Below are positions 8,314-18,336 of a stretch of 64,000 nucleotides of DNA, in pieces. Below the pieces are notes generated by a model, which worked only from the letters and a program-made list of their open reading frames with translations, did no database searches and was not told where the DNA came from. The stretch's first letter is position 1. Each line of letters starts with the position of its first letter. The stretch comes from Rhizobiaceae bacterium CPCC 101076 (GTDB taxonomy: Bacteria; Pseudomonadota; Alphaproteobacteria; Rhizobiales; Methylopilaceae), in the NCBI GenBank assembly GCA_003347645.1, contig QDFX01000002.1, positions 1 through 64,000 of the forward strand, given 5' to 3'. Both the position numbers and the translations under genes were made by a program.

Positions 8314-9300
8314 ATGGCTCGACCGACGGACGTTTCGCGCGGGACCCGTCCCGAACACGGCACAGCACGAGGCTCGTCATTGGTGGTTGCCGCCACGGTC
8401 GCGCTGGTGCTCGGAGCCTGCGCGCAGAAACAGAACGTCGATCCGCGCCTTGCAGTCACCACCCCGACGCCGGCGAAAGTCGTCGCCGACGGCGAGCCCG
8501 TTCCGAAAGGCGGGGGCGTCGAACAGCCGGCGGAAGCCGCTGTGACGACCAAGAAAACATTCGTTGCCGGCGTTGAGCCCGACGGCTACTCGGCGGAGGG
8601 CCTCGCATCCTGGTATGGGTCACAATTCCACGGCCGCATGACCTCCAATGGCGAGGTCTTCGACATGGCGTCCATCACCGCAGCCCATCCGAGCCTTCCA
8701 CTGCCGTCCTATGCCCGCGTGACGAATACGAGCAACGGCAAATCGATCGTCGTCCGCGTCAATGATCGCGGTCCGTTCCATAAGAACCGCCTGATAGACG
8801 TCTCGAGCCGCACCGCCGAAATCCTCGATTTCAAGCGCAAGGGAATGGCGCGTGTCCGAATCGATTATGTCGGCCCAGCCTCGCTGAAGGGCAGCGACGA
8901 GCAGAAGCTCCTCGCCACATTCCGCGACAACGGCGCGAGCCCGTCGGGCACCCAGCTCGCGGCATTGGTCGAGACCTCGGGGCCGGGCGCGATCACAGCC
9001 GGCGGCAAGGCATTGTTGAAACCGAAGCCGGTGATCGCCGCCAAGGACGCGCCGCCGGAGCTGCGCACCGATACGACACCTCCGAGTGGCTACGCCCTCG
9101 CATCTGCCTCGACCGAACCGGTCGCCGCGCCGGTTCCGGCACCTCCGACCACGCCAAAGGCGAATGTCGCGTCGCGCATCGCCGCCGGCTTCGGCGGCTT
9201 CAATTCGCAGCCTCTGGCGCAGAACGCCAAGCCCGGCCTGATTCAGCCGGTTCTGAGCGGGTTCGCTTTCGACCCGACGACCTTCGCTCCCCCTCGCTGA
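8314..9300 (+). CDS. rlpA: Septal ring lytic transglycosylase RlpA family lipoprotein
   Basis: From the ATG at 8314 this is a 328-residue protein. The first segment ends in a hydrophobic stretch with a lipobox LGAC (lipidated Cys36), so it should be an outer- or inner-membrane lipoprotein. The double-psi beta-barrel follows, with GLASWYGSQFHGRMTSNGE, the conserved VRVNDRGPF and LIDVSSRTAEIL. RlpA proteins cut denuded glycan strands at the division septum. The C-terminal half is Pro/Ala-rich and I see no SPOR domain. The start was chosen because it has GAGGGA upstream; an in-frame TTG at 8275 would add 13 residues. Confidence 0.88.
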   Translation: MARPTDVSRGTRPEHGTARGSSLVVAATVALVLGACAQKQNVDPRLAVTTPTPAKVVADGEPVPKGGGVEQPAEAAVTTKKTFVAGVEPDGYSAEGLASWYGSQFHGRMTSNGEVFDMASITAAHPSLPLPSYARVTNTSNGKSIVVRVNDRGPFHKNRLIDVSSRTAEILDFKRKGMARVRIDYVGPASLKGSDEQKLLATFRDNGASPSGTQLAALVETSGPGAITAGGKALLKPKPVIAAKDAPPELRTDTTPPSGYALASASTEPVAAPVPAPPTTPKANVASRIAAGFGGFNSQPLAQNAKPGLIQPVLSGFAFDPTTFAPPR

Positions 9301-9366
9301 CATCATCCTGATTGGACGCTCGATCTCCCTCGCGGTAGAAACCGGGAGAAGGGGATTCTTGGCACA

Positions 9367-10569
9367 ATGGGGCGTCTTGGTCGGATAGCGCTTCTCGCAC
9401 GCGTTCTGTGCGCGTTCGCGGTCGCTTTGGCGTCGCTCGGGTCTAAAACGGCTCGGGCCCAGGCTTTCGAAACCGATGCCAAGCAGGCGATTCTCTACGA
9501 TGTGCAGAGCGATTCCGTTCTTTTCGCGAAAGAGCCGGATGCTACCTTTCCGCCGGCGAGCCTAGCCAAGCTGATGACGCTTGCGGTCGTGTTCAACGAG
9601 GTGAAACGCGGCTGGGTCTCAGCCGCCGCGCCATTCACGATCTCGGAGAATGCCTGGCGCACCGGCGGTGGCCCGGCGCGGACGACGGCGATGTTCGCGA
9701 AGCTCGGCAGTGAGGTGACGGTTAGCGATCTCGTCCGCGGCGTTGCGATCGTGGTCGGCAACGACGCGGCGATCGCGCTCGCCGAGGGCATCGCCAAGAA
9801 CGAAACGGCGTTCTCCGAACGCATGAATCAGCTCGGCAAGGAGATCGGCCTGACCTCGTCGGTCTTCGTCAACGCAACGGGGCTGCCGGCACAGGGGCAG
9901 AGAACGAGCGTTCGCGACATGGCGCGCATCTCGGCCTATCTCGCGACCAAGCATCCGGACTTCTATACTGTCTTTTCCCAACCGGACCTCGATTGGAACA
10001 ATATCCGCCAGCTCAATCGCAATCCCCTGATGGGACAGTATGAAGGCGTGGATGGTTTGATCATCGGCTCGGTCGCTGACCTCGGCCATATGATCGCCGC
10101 GTCGGCGGTCCGCGACGGACGGCGGCTGATAACGGTGCTCGCGGGCCTTCCCGATGAAAATGCACGCGTGAAGGCGGCCAAGGCCATTCTGGACTGGGGC
10201 TTCAACGATTTCATCGACCGGGAGCTCTTCCGGCCCGGAACGCTCGTCGCCGAAGCGAAGGTTTTCGGCGGTACGCAACGTTCGGTACGGCTGGTGTCGG
10301 AAACGACGGTGACTCTCCCGGTGCCGAAGGACGGCGACAGCCGCATCGTCGCCCGTGCCGTGTATCGCGGGCCGATCACCGCGCCGGTGACCAAGGGCGA
10401 GCGGGTCGGCGTCCTCCGCATCTGGCGAGACGGCCTGCTGCAGAGCGAAGTGCCGCTCGTTGCCGACGAGAACGTCGCGGAGGGCACTTTGTGGCGCCGC
10501 GCATTCGACGCGACCTACGAGCTCGCGGTCGGCGCGGTTTCTCCGCTGTTCGAGCGGCTGAAACTATGA
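9367..10569 (+). CDS. D-alanyl-D-alanine carboxypeptidase family protein (DacA-like) with degenerate SxN and KTG motifs
   Basis: This 400-residue protein has a signal peptide ending near AQA and the normal DacA layout: a transpeptidase domain, then a beta-rich C-terminal domain (PBP5_C-like) ending in an amphipathic helix. The SxxK active site is intact (S65-L-A-K68 in PPASLAKLMT). The second motif, normally SGN, reads V130-G-N132. The third, normally KTG in GVDGLKTG, reads I232-I-G234. These enzymes trim the terminal D-Ala of peptidoglycan pentapeptide; the changes suggest altered or lost activity here. The stop overlaps the tmk start (ATGA), so it heads the tmk-holB-metG run. Confidence 0.87.
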   Translation: MGRLGRIALLARVLCAFAVALASLGSKTARAQAFETDAKQAILYDVQSDSVLFAKEPDATFPPASLAKLMTLAVVFNEVKRGWVSAAAPFTISENAWRTGGGPARTTAMFAKLGSEVTVSDLVRGVAIVVGNDAAIALAEGIAKNETAFSERMNQLGKEIGLTSSVFVNATGLPAQGQRTSVRDMARISAYLATKHPDFYTVFSQPDLDWNNIRQLNRNPLMGQYEGVDGLIIGSVADLGHMIAASAVRDGRRLITVLAGLPDENARVKAAKAILDWGFNDFIDRELFRPGTLVAEAKVFGGTQRSVRLVSETTVTLPVPKDGDSRIVARAVYRGPITAPVTKGERVGVLRIWRDGLLQSEVPLVADENVAEGTLWRRAFDATYELAVGAVSPLFERLKL

Positions 10570-11225
10570 CGCCTTTTCGCAGCCGGTTCGTCACCTTCGA
10601 AGGCGGGGAGGGGGCCGGAAAATCTACGCAGATCGGACTTCTCGCGGCCCGCCTGCGCGACCGTGGCGAGGATGTCGTTGTGACCCGCGAACCGGGCGGC
10701 TCACCAGACGCCGAACGGCTTCGCGGCATCATCCTGTCCGGCAAGGCCAAATCGTTCGGCGCCTTCGCCGAGGCGGCACTGTTCTCCGCCGCTCGGATCG
10801 ATCATCTCAGCAAGACCATCCGCCCCGCGCTGGAACGCGGCGCGTGGGTGCTCTGCGACCGTTTCCTTGATTCGACCCGCGCCTATCAGGGCGCGCTCGG
10901 CAACCTCGATCCGAAGGTGCTTCGCGCAATGGAGAGGGTCGTCGTGGGGTCGACCGTTCCGGGTCTCACGATCCTGCTCGATCTGCCGGCCGAGATCGGT
11001 CTCCAGCGCGCACGGCAACGCGGGCAGAGCGAGACGCTCGACCGCTTCGAGGCGGAAGACATGGATTATCATCGCGGGCTGCGTCAGGCATTCCTCGATA
11101 TCGCCCATGCCGAACCCGAACGGGTCGCGGTCATCGATGGCGAGAACGCACCCGACGTGGTTTCCGAACTGGTCTGGCACGCGGTCGAAAACCGCTATGC
11201 GATGGCGGTCGCAAGCAATGGCTGA
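10566..11225 (+). CDS. tmk: dTMP kinase (thymidylate kinase)
   Basis: This 219-residue cytosolic kinase phosphorylates dTMP to dTDP. It shows the P-loop FEGGEGAGKST near residues 10-20, the DR-containing dTMP-binding motif CDRFLDSTRAYQG, and a lid region with RARQRGQSETLDRF. The ATG at 10566 forms an ATGA overlap with the DacA-like gene and gives the expected short N-terminus. Downstream it overlaps holB by eight bases, the common tmk-holB pairing. Confidence 0.96.
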   Translation: MTPFRSRFVTFEGGEGAGKSTQIGLLAARLRDRGEDVVVTREPGGSPDAERLRGIILSGKAKSFGAFAEAALFSAARIDHLSKTIRPALERGAWVLCDRFLDSTRAYQGALGNLDPKVLRAMERVVVGSTVPGLTILLDLPAEIGLQRARQRGQSETLDRFEAEDMDYHRGLRQAFLDIAHAEPERVAVIDGENAPDVVSELVWHAVENRYAMAVASNG

Positions 11226-12279
11226 GGCGGCTGAGCTCGAATCAGACCGGTTCGAGGACGCGCCGCATCCGCGCGAGACCTTCCGGCTGATCGGCCACGC
11301 GACAGCCGAACTGACCCTGCTCGACGCCTACCGCTCGGGCCGCATGCACCATGCATGGATACTCGGGGGCGAGGAAGGGATCGGAAAAGCGACTTTGGCC
11401 TACCGGCTCGCCCGCTTCATCTTCGCCAACCCAGATCCAATGTCCACGGCGGTCCAGCACGCGTCGAACCTCGATGTCAGTCCGGACAATCCAGTCGCGC
11501 GGCGCGTGCTTCAACAGGCGCATCCGGACCTCTTCGTCCTGCGCCGCGGCCTGACCGCCGATCGCAAGAATGTCGCCGGCGAGATCAAGGTCGACGAGGC
11601 GAGGCGGCTCGTCTCGTTCTTCTCGACGACAGCGGGCGAGGGGGGCTGGCGAATCGCGATCGTGGACACCGCCGACGACCTGAACACCAACGGCGCCAAT
11701 GCCTTGCTCAAGGTACTTGAAGAGCCACCTCCGCGCTCGCTTTTCCTAATCCTGACAACCGCGCCGAAACGACTTCTGCCCACCATTCGCTCGCGCTGCC
11801 GCATGCTGACGCTGAAGCCTCTCGCAAGCGAAGAGGTCGTCGAAGTGCTTGAAGGCGTCGATGTATTGTCGGGCGGAGCAGAGGGCGATGATCTCCGCCA
11901 TGCCGCCGATCTGGCCGAAGGTTCGGTGCGCCGCGCCGCCGTTCTTCTCGGCAGCGACAGCCTCGGGCTCCGGGACACGTTGTCCGGCCTGATCAATCGC
12001 CTTCCCGACGTCGACCACGCCGCTGTCCACGCGCTCGCCGAGAAGATGACAGGCAGGGAAGGGGCCCCGAGCTTCGAGTTCTTCTGCGCCTTCGTCCAGG
12101 ACTGGCTGCATGAGCGGATGCGGCGCGGAGCGTCATCCGGCGAAGCCCGCCTTGCGAGATGGGCAGAGCTGTGGGACAAAAACGCCCGCGCGTTCCGCGA
12201 CGTAGAGATTTATAATCTCGACAGGCGTCCGCTCGTGCTCGCCATCTTTACCGATCTCGCCGCAGCAACCCGCGGCTGA
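11218..12279 (+). CDS. holB: DNA polymerase III subunit delta prime
   Basis: This 353-residue protein is the delta-prime clamp-loader subunit of the replicative polymerase. The N-terminal AAA+ domain starts with [19 protein letters not shown] (a Walker-A-like P-loop). The delta-prime signature [20 protein letters not shown] follows as [18 protein letters not shown], with the SRC motif in [10 protein letters not shown]. The zinc-binding cysteine cluster found in enterobacterial proteins is not visible. The ATG at 11218 overlaps tmk; translational coupling is likely. Confidence 0.94.
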   Translation: MAEAAELESDRFEDAPHPRETFRLIGHATAELTLLDAYRSGRMHHAWILGGEEGIGKATLAYRLARFIFANPDPMSTAVQHASNLDVSPDNPVARRVLQQAHPDLFVLRRGLTADRKNVAGEIKVDEARRLVSFFSTTAGEGGWRIAIVDTADDLNTNGANALLKVLEEPPPRSLFLILTTAPKRLLPTIRSRCRMLTLKPLASEEVVEVLEGVDVLSGGAEGDDLRHAADLAEGSVRRAAVLLGSDSLGLRDTLSGLINRLPDVDHAAVHALAEKMTGREGAPSFEFFCAFVQDWLHERMRRGASSGEARLARWAELWDKNARAFRDVEIYNLDRRPLVLAIFTDLAAATRG

Positions 12280-12295
12280 CAAACCCTCCGGGCTC

Positions 12296-13855
12296 ATGGC
12301 CGACCGCAACGCCTTTTATATCACGACCGCCATCGCATATCCGAACGGCGCTCCACATATCGGACACGCCTACGAGGTGATCGCGACCGACGCGATCGCG
12401 CGATTCCAGCGCCTCGACGGCCGCAACGTCTTCTTCATGACCGGCGCGGACGAGCACGGCATCAAGATGCTGCAGACGGCGGAGAAAGCGGGCATCACGC
12501 CGGCCGAGCTCGTCGAGCGGAACGTGCCGAAATTCCAGGAGATGGTCGAGCGGCTGAACATCTCGAGCGACCGCTACATTCGAACGACCGAACAGGCGCA
12601 CCACGTCTCCTCCCAGGCGATCTGGCAGAAGATGGAAGAGGCCGGCGACATCTATCTCGATGTCTATGCCGGCTGGTATTCCGTCCGCGACGAGGCCTTT
12701 TACGCCGAGGACGAGACCACCGTTCAGGAGAACGGCACGCGTTTTGGCCCGCAGGGAACACCGGTCGAATGGGTCGAGGAGAAGAGCTATTTCTTCCGCT
12801 TGTCCGCCTATCAGGACAAACTGCTCGCCTTCTACGACGCCAATCCCGATTTCATCGGTCCCGATGCTCGCCGCAATGAGGTCGTCAGCTTCGTGAAGGG
12901 AGGCCTTCAGGATCTCTCGATCAGCCGCACGACGTTCGACTGGGGCGTGAAGGTGCCGGGCGCACCCGAGCACGTGATGTATGTCTGGGTCGACGCTCTG
13001 ACGAACTACATCACCGGCGTCGGCTATCCGGACACGGAGTCCGAGAGCTTCAAGAAGTTCTGGCCGGCGGACGCCCATATCATCGGCAAGGACATCATCC
13101 GCTTCCACGCGGTCTACTGGCCGGCCTTCCTGATGTCGGCCGGCGTCGCGCCGCCGAAGCGCGTCTACGCCCACGGCTTCCTCTTTAACAAGGGGGAGAA
13201 GATGTCGAAGTCGGTCGGCAACGTGATCGATCCGTTCACTCTGACGGACGCCTATGGCGTCGACCAGGTGCGCTATTTCTTCCTGCGCGAAGTGCCGTTC
13301 GGCCAGGACGGCAGCTACAGCCACGAGGCGATCGTCCAGCGCATCAATGCCGATCTCGCCAACGATCTCGGCAATCTGGCGCAGCGTTCGCTCTCGATGA
13401 TCGGCAAGAACTGCGATGGAAAGGTCCCGGCGCCGGGCGAATTCACGAAGGCGGACAAGGCGATCCTCGTAGCGGCCGACAATCTGGTGAATGAGGCGAG
13501 GGCGGCGATGAAGGGATTTGCCCTTCACACGATGCTGTCCTCGATTTGGCGCGTGATTGCCGACGCGAACCGCTATTTCGCTTCGGAAGAGCCTTGGAAG
13601 CTCAAGGCAACCAATCCGCAGCGCATGAACACGGTCCTATACGTCACGGCGGAGGTGCTGCGCAGCTTCGCGATCCTCACCTTACCCGTCACTCCAACAG
13701 CGTCCGGCAAACTGCTGGATATTCTCGGTGTTTCCCAATCGGCGCGAAACTTCGCGGCGCTTGGGGAGGGAGGACGTCTGGTCCCCGGCTCCGACCTGCC
13801 GGCACCGAGCCCGGTCTATCCGCGTTACGTGGAGACGGAAGAGGCGACGGCCTGA
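12296..13855 (+). CDS. metG: Methionine--tRNA ligase
   Basis: This 519-residue class I synthetase charges tRNA-Met. The HIGH motif is at residues 21-24 ([12 protein letters not shown]) and KMSKS at about 302-306 ([11 protein letters not shown]). No zinc-knuckle cysteines appear in the connective-peptide region, and there is no C-terminal EMAP-like dimerisation domain, which matches the short MetRS form. It follows holB by 16 bases and precedes tatD by four, in a conserved housekeeping run. Confidence 0.97.
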   Translation: MADRNAFYITTAIAYPNGAPHIGHAYEVIATDAIARFQRLDGRNVFFMTGADEHGIKMLQTAEKAGITPAELVERNVPKFQEMVERLNISSDRYIRTTEQAHHVSSQAIWQKMEEAGDIYLDVYAGWYSVRDEAFYAEDETTVQENGTRFGPQGTPVEWVEEKSYFFRLSAYQDKLLAFYDANPDFIGPDARRNEVVSFVKGGLQDLSISRTTFDWGVKVPGAPEHVMYVWVDALTNYITGVGYPDTESESFKKFWPADAHIIGKDIIRFHAVYWPAFLMSAGVAPPKRVYAHGFLFNKGEKMSKSVGNVIDPFTLTDAYGVDQVRYFFLREVPFGQDGSYSHEAIVQRINADLANDLGNLAQRSLSMIGKNCDGKVPAPGEFTKADKAILVAADNLVNEARAAMKGFALHTMLSSIWRVIADANRYFASEEPWKLKATNPQRMNTVLYVTAEVLRSFAILTLPVTPTASGKLLDILGVSQSARNFAALGEGGRLVPGSDLPAPSPVYPRYVETEEATA

Positions 13856-13859
13856 CGCC

Positions 13860-14669
13860 ATGCTCGTCGACAGCCACTGCCATCTCGATTTCCCGGATTT
13901 CGCGGCCGACCGCGGCGGTATAATCGCGCGCGCCAAGGCCGCCGACGTCGGGCTTATGGTGACGATCTCGACGCGGGTGCGGAAGTTCGACCAAATTCGC
14001 GAGATCATCGAGGCGTACGACAACGTTTACGGCTCGGTCGGCACGCATCCTCACAATGCGCAGGAGGAACTCGACGTCACGGCCGACGATCTGATCCGGC
14101 TCGCCGAGCATCCCAAAATCGTGGCAATCGGCGAGGCCGGTCTCGACTACCACTACGACAATTCGCCTCGTGACGCTCAGATCCAGGGTCTACGTGCCCA
14201 CATCGCGGCTGCCCGGACCACCGGTCTTCCGCTTGTCATCCATGCGCGCGAAGCCGACGAGGATATGATCGCAATCCTCGAAGGCGAGACCGAGAAGGGC
14301 GCCTTTCCCGCCCTCCTGCACTGTTTCTCGTCCGGCGCCGAGCTTGCCCGTCGCGGCGTGGCGCTCGGCCTCTACGTCTCGTTCTCCGGCATCCTGACCT
14401 TCAAGAATTCTCAGGCGATCCGCGATATCGCCGCCGAGATTCCGGCCGATCGTCTGCTTGTCGAAACCGATGCGCCTTACCTCGCTCCGGTGCCGCATCG
14501 CGGCCAGACCAACGAGCCGGCCTATACTGCACACACGGCGTCGGTTCTGGCTGAGGTGCGCGGCTGGAGCCGCGAAGAGACGGCCAGGCGGACCACCGAG
14601 AACTTCGCCCGCCTTTTCCGCAAGGTCCCGCGCTCGGCGCTGGGGCTCGAGGGCGAGGCGGCGGCGTGA
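13860..14669 (+). CDS. tatD: TatD family metal-dependent hydrolase (DNase)
   Basis: This 269-residue TIM-barrel amidohydrolase-fold protein has DSHCHLDF (HxH metal ligands) at the N-terminus, GEAGLDYHYD with a metal-binding Glu, VIHARE, LLHCFSS and ETDAPYLAPVP with the catalytic Asp. TatD/YcfH proteins are metal-dependent 3'-5' exonucleases and DNases. The ATG at 13860 gives the canonical MLVDSHCH start, four bases after the metG stop. The next gene starts with GTG overlapping this stop (GTGA). Confidence 0.93.
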   Translation: MLVDSHCHLDFPDFAADRGGIIARAKAADVGLMVTISTRVRKFDQIREIIEAYDNVYGSVGTHPHNAQEELDVTADDLIRLAEHPKIVAIGEAGLDYHYDNSPRDAQIQGLRAHIAAARTTGLPLVIHAREADEDMIAILEGETEKGAFPALLHCFSSGAELARRGVALGLYVSFSGILTFKNSQAIRDIAAEIPADRLLVETDAPYLAPVPHRGQTNEPAYTAHTASVLAEVRGWSREETARRTTENFARLFRKVPRSALGLEGEAAA

Positions 14670-15460
14670 GCCTGACGGTCACGATCCTCGGCTGCGGCTC
14701 GTCCGGCGGCGTGCCGCGCGTCGCCACCGGCTGGGGCGCCTGCGATCCGCACGAACCTCGCAACCGACGTCGGCGATGCTCGATCCTGGTCCGGCGTGAG
14801 AACGGCCATGGCGAGACTAATTTCCTTGTCGACACATCGCCGGACCTGCGCGAGCAGATGCTGGACAACCATGTCGAGACAATCGACGGCGTGCTGCTGA
14901 CGCACGACCACGCTGACCACACGCATGGCATCGACGATCTCAGGCCGTATTTTATTCGATCGCGCAGGCGCATCGATGCTTGGATGGACCCCGTGACGTC
15001 GCCGGACGTTCGCCAGCGTTTTGGCTATATTTTCGAAACGCCGGACGGCAGCGATTATCCGCCCATTCTCAACCAGCATCAGACCGGGCCTGATCGGCCT
15101 TTCGCCGTGGACGGTCCCGGCGGATCGATCCACGTGACGACATTCAGGTTGCCGCATGGGCAAACCCAGGCTCTGGGCCTTCGGATCGGCGGCATGGCCT
15201 ATACGCCGGACCTCAGCGACATTCCGGACGACCAGAAAGGCCATTTGAGCGGCCTCGATCTCTGGATCATCGACGCGCTCCGCATCACGCCGCATCCTAG
15301 CCATTTCAGCCTGTCCGAGGCGCTCGAATGGATCGAACGGCTGAAGCCTAAGCACGCGGTGCTGACCAACCTGCACACCGATCTGGACTACATGACGCTG
15401 AAGAGGCAGGTGCCTCCGAATGTTGAGCCGGCTTACGACGGTCTGGTCCTCGAGCTCTGA
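14666..15460 (+). CDS. MBL fold metallo-hydrolase, PhnP-like
   Basis: This 264-residue metallo-beta-lactamase-fold hydrolase shows GCGSSGGVPR at the start and the metal-binding LTHDHADHTHGIDDL motif, with downstream His/Asp ligands in LWIIDALRI and LTNLHTDLDY. Relatives such as PhnP cleave cyclic phosphodiesters, and others of this type follow tatD in many alphaproteobacteria without a known substrate. It starts with GTG overlapping the tatD stop and ends the plus-strand run that began with the DacA-like gene. Confidence 0.88.
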   Translation: MSLTVTILGCGSSGGVPRVATGWGACDPHEPRNRRRRCSILVRRENGHGETNFLVDTSPDLREQMLDNHVETIDGVLLTHDHADHTHGIDDLRPYFIRSRRRIDAWMDPVTSPDVRQRFGYIFETPDGSDYPPILNQHQTGPDRPFAVDGPGGSIHVTTFRLPHGQTQALGLRIGGMAYTPDLSDIPDDQKGHLSGLDLWIIDALRITPHPSHFSLSEALEWIERLKPKHAVLTNLHTDLDYMTLKRQVPPNVEPAYDGLVLEL

Positions 15461-15570
15461 TCGATTGCTTGCAAAGGCGGTGTAACCGCATGGGACCGTC
15501 GGCGGACCGCGTCGGCTATCGGTCGATCTCCCCAAAACAATGTCAGCGATCCTTGACCGCGCTGCGCCGA

Positions 15571-16392
15571 CTAGGTGAGGGCCCAGCGGAGAACGGATCC
15601 AACGCCGATCGCGCTCGCGCGGATTGCTGGGCGGCGCAGAGGCGCGATCCGAAGTCCGTGCATCTCCGCCGCCCAGTCGGGGAGCAGATCCACTCCCGCG
15701 TCGAGGACGAGGCGCTGGAAGGGTGCGAGCGCCAAGCTCGACGCCGGCTGCTTGAGCAGAGCATCCGCGACTTGCCGGGTTCTGCGGTCGAACCGCAGAT
15801 CGGCCCGTGACGTCCGTAGATATTCCGACACCTCCTGACGAGTGCGCGGCACGGCTTCCGCCCCTAGCAAGACTGCGATTTCCGACACCTCGGCGAAGTA
15901 TCTGTCCTGCTCGGAGTGCGGCAGGAGGGGGTCGCGATATCGGACATATGCTTTCAGGAAGCTGCTGACCTCCGCTACGTGAATCCAGGTGAGAAGTGCG
16001 GGGTCATTGGCGCTGTAGGGGGTACCGTCAGGGAGGACGCCCCGTACCCGGTCGTGAATAGTCCGGACCCGATCGATCAGCCTCAAAGCCTGATCAGTGT
16101 CTCCATAGGTTGTCCCGGAGATGAATTGGGCAGTGCGCCGCAGGCGCCCCTGCATATCGTGCCGGAAGTTCGAGTGATCCCATACTCCGGCAACGGCGGC
16201 TGGATGCAGCATCTGCAGGAGAAGAGCGGCAACGCCGCCGATCATCATCGTCGTGAAATCGCCGTGTACCTTCCAGCAGACCGAGCTTCGTCCGAACAGG
16301 CCGTCATCTTTTCGGATGTGCCTCGTGCCGCTTGTCCTGATGCCAACAAGACCGTGGACGTGCTCCCGGATCACATTGCGCAACCTGTTCAT
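15571..16392 (-). CDS. Oxygenase MpaB family protein (DUF2236)
   Basis: From the ATG at 16392 this is a 273-residue protein. Family hallmarks are AALLLQMLHPAAVAGVWDHS, LRRTAQFISGTTYGD, RVRGVLPDGTPYSANDPALL and TWIHVAEVSSFLKAYVRY, with a histidine pattern proposed to hold a haem b cofactor. The founding relatives include latex-clearing-protein-like and MpaB-type oxygenases; the substrate is unknown. The start is uncertain: in-frame ATGs exist at 16476 and 16596, the latter overlapping the divergent lipid-kinase start. A TATATT-like element precedes 16476. Confidence 0.78.
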   Translation of the reverse strand: MNRLRNVIREHVHGLVGIRTSGTRHIRKDDGLFGRSSVCWKVHGDFTTMMIGGVAALLLQMLHPAAVAGVWDHSNFRHDMQGRLRRTAQFISGTTYGDTDQALRLIDRVRTIHDRVRGVLPDGTPYSANDPALLTWIHVAEVSSFLKAYVRYRDPLLPHSEQDRYFAEVSEIAVLLGAEAVPRTRQEVSEYLRTSRADLRFDRRTRQVADALLKQPASSLALAPFQRLVLDAGVDLLPDWAAEMHGLRIAPLRRPAIRASAIGVGSVLRWALT

Positions 16393-16582
16393 GCCCGAGA
16401 CTATGAGCCTCGATGTCGAAAGGCGAAACTCAAACTCGCTCGATCCGGCACCAATCGATATCCACGTAGGTTCCATAATATATCTTATGCGACTCGCGGC
16501 ATAAGGAACTTCAGGCGGCGTCGGCCGGTTCTTGAGCCGATGCAAACACCTTGTCGTCAGCCCCTCTTCGATCGCCTGTGAT

Positions 16583-17479
16583 ATGCGCGCGGCCATCGTA
16601 CTCAATGCGATTGCCGGTTCGGCGTCCGGCATCGCGCTCGACGACCTGTTGAAGCGTTTCCGTGATTTCGGCATCCAGCCGGAGCTGCACGACGACACCA
16701 ACCTGAAACTGCCCGGTCGCATCGACGCCGCGATCGCCAGCAATCCCGACGCCCTCGTCATCGGCGGCGGCGACGGTTCGATTGCCTGCTCCGCCCAGAA
16801 ATTGATGGGGACCGGCATCCCGCTCGGCATTCTGCCTTTGGGTACGATGAACCTGCTGGCGAAAGACTTGGGCCTGCCACTGACGATACCCGACGCAGTC
16901 GCAGTTATCGCGCAAGGTTACAAACGTACGATCGACGTCGGACTGGCAAATGAGCATATATTCCTTTGCAAGTCGTTACTGGGCCTGCCAGCCAATATCG
17001 GTCAGCTTCGCGAGAAAGGCCGCGGCTCGCTTGGAATGACCGGCAGCCTTCGGCTCGCCCGGTCCCTCGCCCTCGGGCTTCGCCGCTATCCTCTGCTCTC
17101 GTTAGCGCTTCGGGTTGACGGCAAGACGACCCGCATCAGAACGCGCGCGCTGGCCGTCGCCTGTAATGCCTATGATGAAGCGTTCGGGCGGTTCCTTCGC
17201 CGTTCGCACCTCGATCGCGGCGAGCTCGTCCTTTACGTACCGCACGAATTGACGTTCTGGCGTCTGTTGCGCCTCGGCGCCGGCCTCGTCATCGGCAGCT
17301 GGCTCAGCCAGCCCTGGCTCGAAGTGCGGGCATTGAGCCGTCTCGCTATCGTCAGCCCACGCCCCCTGCTCCGCATCATGCTTGATGGCGAGGTGAGACT
17401 GATGAAACCGCCTATCCGCTTCCGCATTCTGCCCGGTGCGCTGACCGTCTTCGCGCCCGCCGAGAGTCCCCGCTCATGA
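16583..17479 (+). CDS. Diacylglycerol/sphingosine kinase family protein (DAGK catalytic domain)
   Basis: This 298-residue soluble protein carries the DAGK/NAD-kinase-like catalytic core [12 protein letters not shown] near residue 55, and [20 protein letters not shown]. The family usually has GGDGTxxE and GTxND; here the Thr is Ser and the Asp is Leu, so activity may differ. Members phosphorylate lipids such as diacylglycerol. It overlaps the following phosphoesterase by ATGA, suggesting a functional pair, perhaps in lipid turnover (inference). Its start faces the DUF2236 gene across about 190 bases. Confidence 0.85.
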   Translation: MRAAIVLNAIAGSASGIALDDLLKRFRDFGIQPELHDDTNLKLPGRIDAAIASNPDALVIGGGDGSIACSAQKLMGTGIPLGILPLGTMNLLAKDLGLPLTIPDAVAVIAQGYKRTIDVGLANEHIFLCKSLLGLPANIGQLREKGRGSLGMTGSLRLARSLALGLRRYPLLSLALRVDGKTTRIRTRALAVACNAYDEAFGRFLRRSHLDRGELVLYVPHELTFWRLLRLGAGLVIGSWLSQPWLEVRALSRLAIVSPRPLLRIMLDGEVRLMKPPIRFRILPGALTVFAPAESPRS

Positions 17480-18336
17480 CCCGCATCGCCCATCTGTCAG
17501 ACCTGCATTTCGGCCGCGTCGATCCGGTCGTGGTCGACGCATTGCTAGCCGAGATCAGGAGCAATCCGCCGGACCTCGTCATCATTTCCGGCGACTTCAC
17601 GCAGAACGCGGAGCGGAGCGAATTCATCGAGGCCCGTGCCTTCGTCGACAGTCTTGGTGCGCGGACCTTTTCCGTCCCGGGCAACCACGACATCCCGCCG
17701 CGCAATCTGGTCGAGCGGTTCCTCAATCCCTACGGCCGCTATCACCGCTACATCTCGACTGACCGCGAGCCGATGTGGTGCGACGACAAGGTGGCGATCA
17801 TCGGCCTGAACACAGCGCGCCGCGCGTCACTGGACTGGAACTGGGCGCATGGGCGCATCACGAAAGAGCAACTCGAAATGCTGGAGGAGCGGCTCGATCG
17901 CCTCCCCAAGGATCGGATGCGCATCATCGTCGCGCATCACCCCTTCATCACGCCGGAGGCCCTGCCGGATACCCGTCTGGTCGGGCGCGCTAACGAGGCG
18001 CTAGCGCTGTTCTCCCGCCAGAATGTGCGGCTGATCCTGGCCGGCCATCTCCACCGAGCCTATACCCGGATCGCGCCACTCAAGGATATGCCCTCGGTCT
18101 TCGTGGTGCAGGCGGGGACAGCGACTTCGACCCGTCTTCGCAACGAGCCGAATGCCTATAATCGCCTCGCCATCGCGGAGGACCGGATTGCGATGGAAAC
18201 CCGGGTATGGTCCGGAGGCGAATGGCGGACCCATTACGAATCCGCCAACATCCTGAGCAAACCGGAGGAGGAAGTCGTGGCAACCACCTCCCCGCCGGAT
18301 GAGATCGAGGACGAACAGCCGATGTCAGTGCTGTGA
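17476..18336 (+). CDS. Metallophosphoesterase
   Basis: This 286-residue calcineurin-like phosphoesterase shows the full set of dinuclear-metal motifs: LSDLHFG, SGDFTQ, GNHD, AHHPF and GHLH. It resembles the cyclic-nucleotide phosphodiesterase-like (CpdA/3',5'-cAMP type) branch, but substrate specificity cannot be read from sequence. Its ATG overlaps the stop of the lipid-kinase-like gene. Its 3' end overlaps the convergent aldo/keto reductase by 12 bases. Confidence 0.88.
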   Translation: MTRIAHLSDLHFGRVDPVVVDALLAEIRSNPPDLVIISGDFTQNAERSEFIEARAFVDSLGARTFSVPGNHDIPPRNLVERFLNPYGRYHRYISTDREPMWCDDKVAIIGLNTARRASLDWNWAHGRITKEQLEMLEERLDRLPKDRMRIIVAHHPFITPEALPDTRLVGRANEALALFSRQNVRLILAGHLHRAYTRIAPLKDMPSVFVVQAGTATSTRLRNEPNAYNRLAIAEDRIAMETRVWSGGEWRTHYESANILSKPEEEVVATTSPPDEIEDEQPMSVL

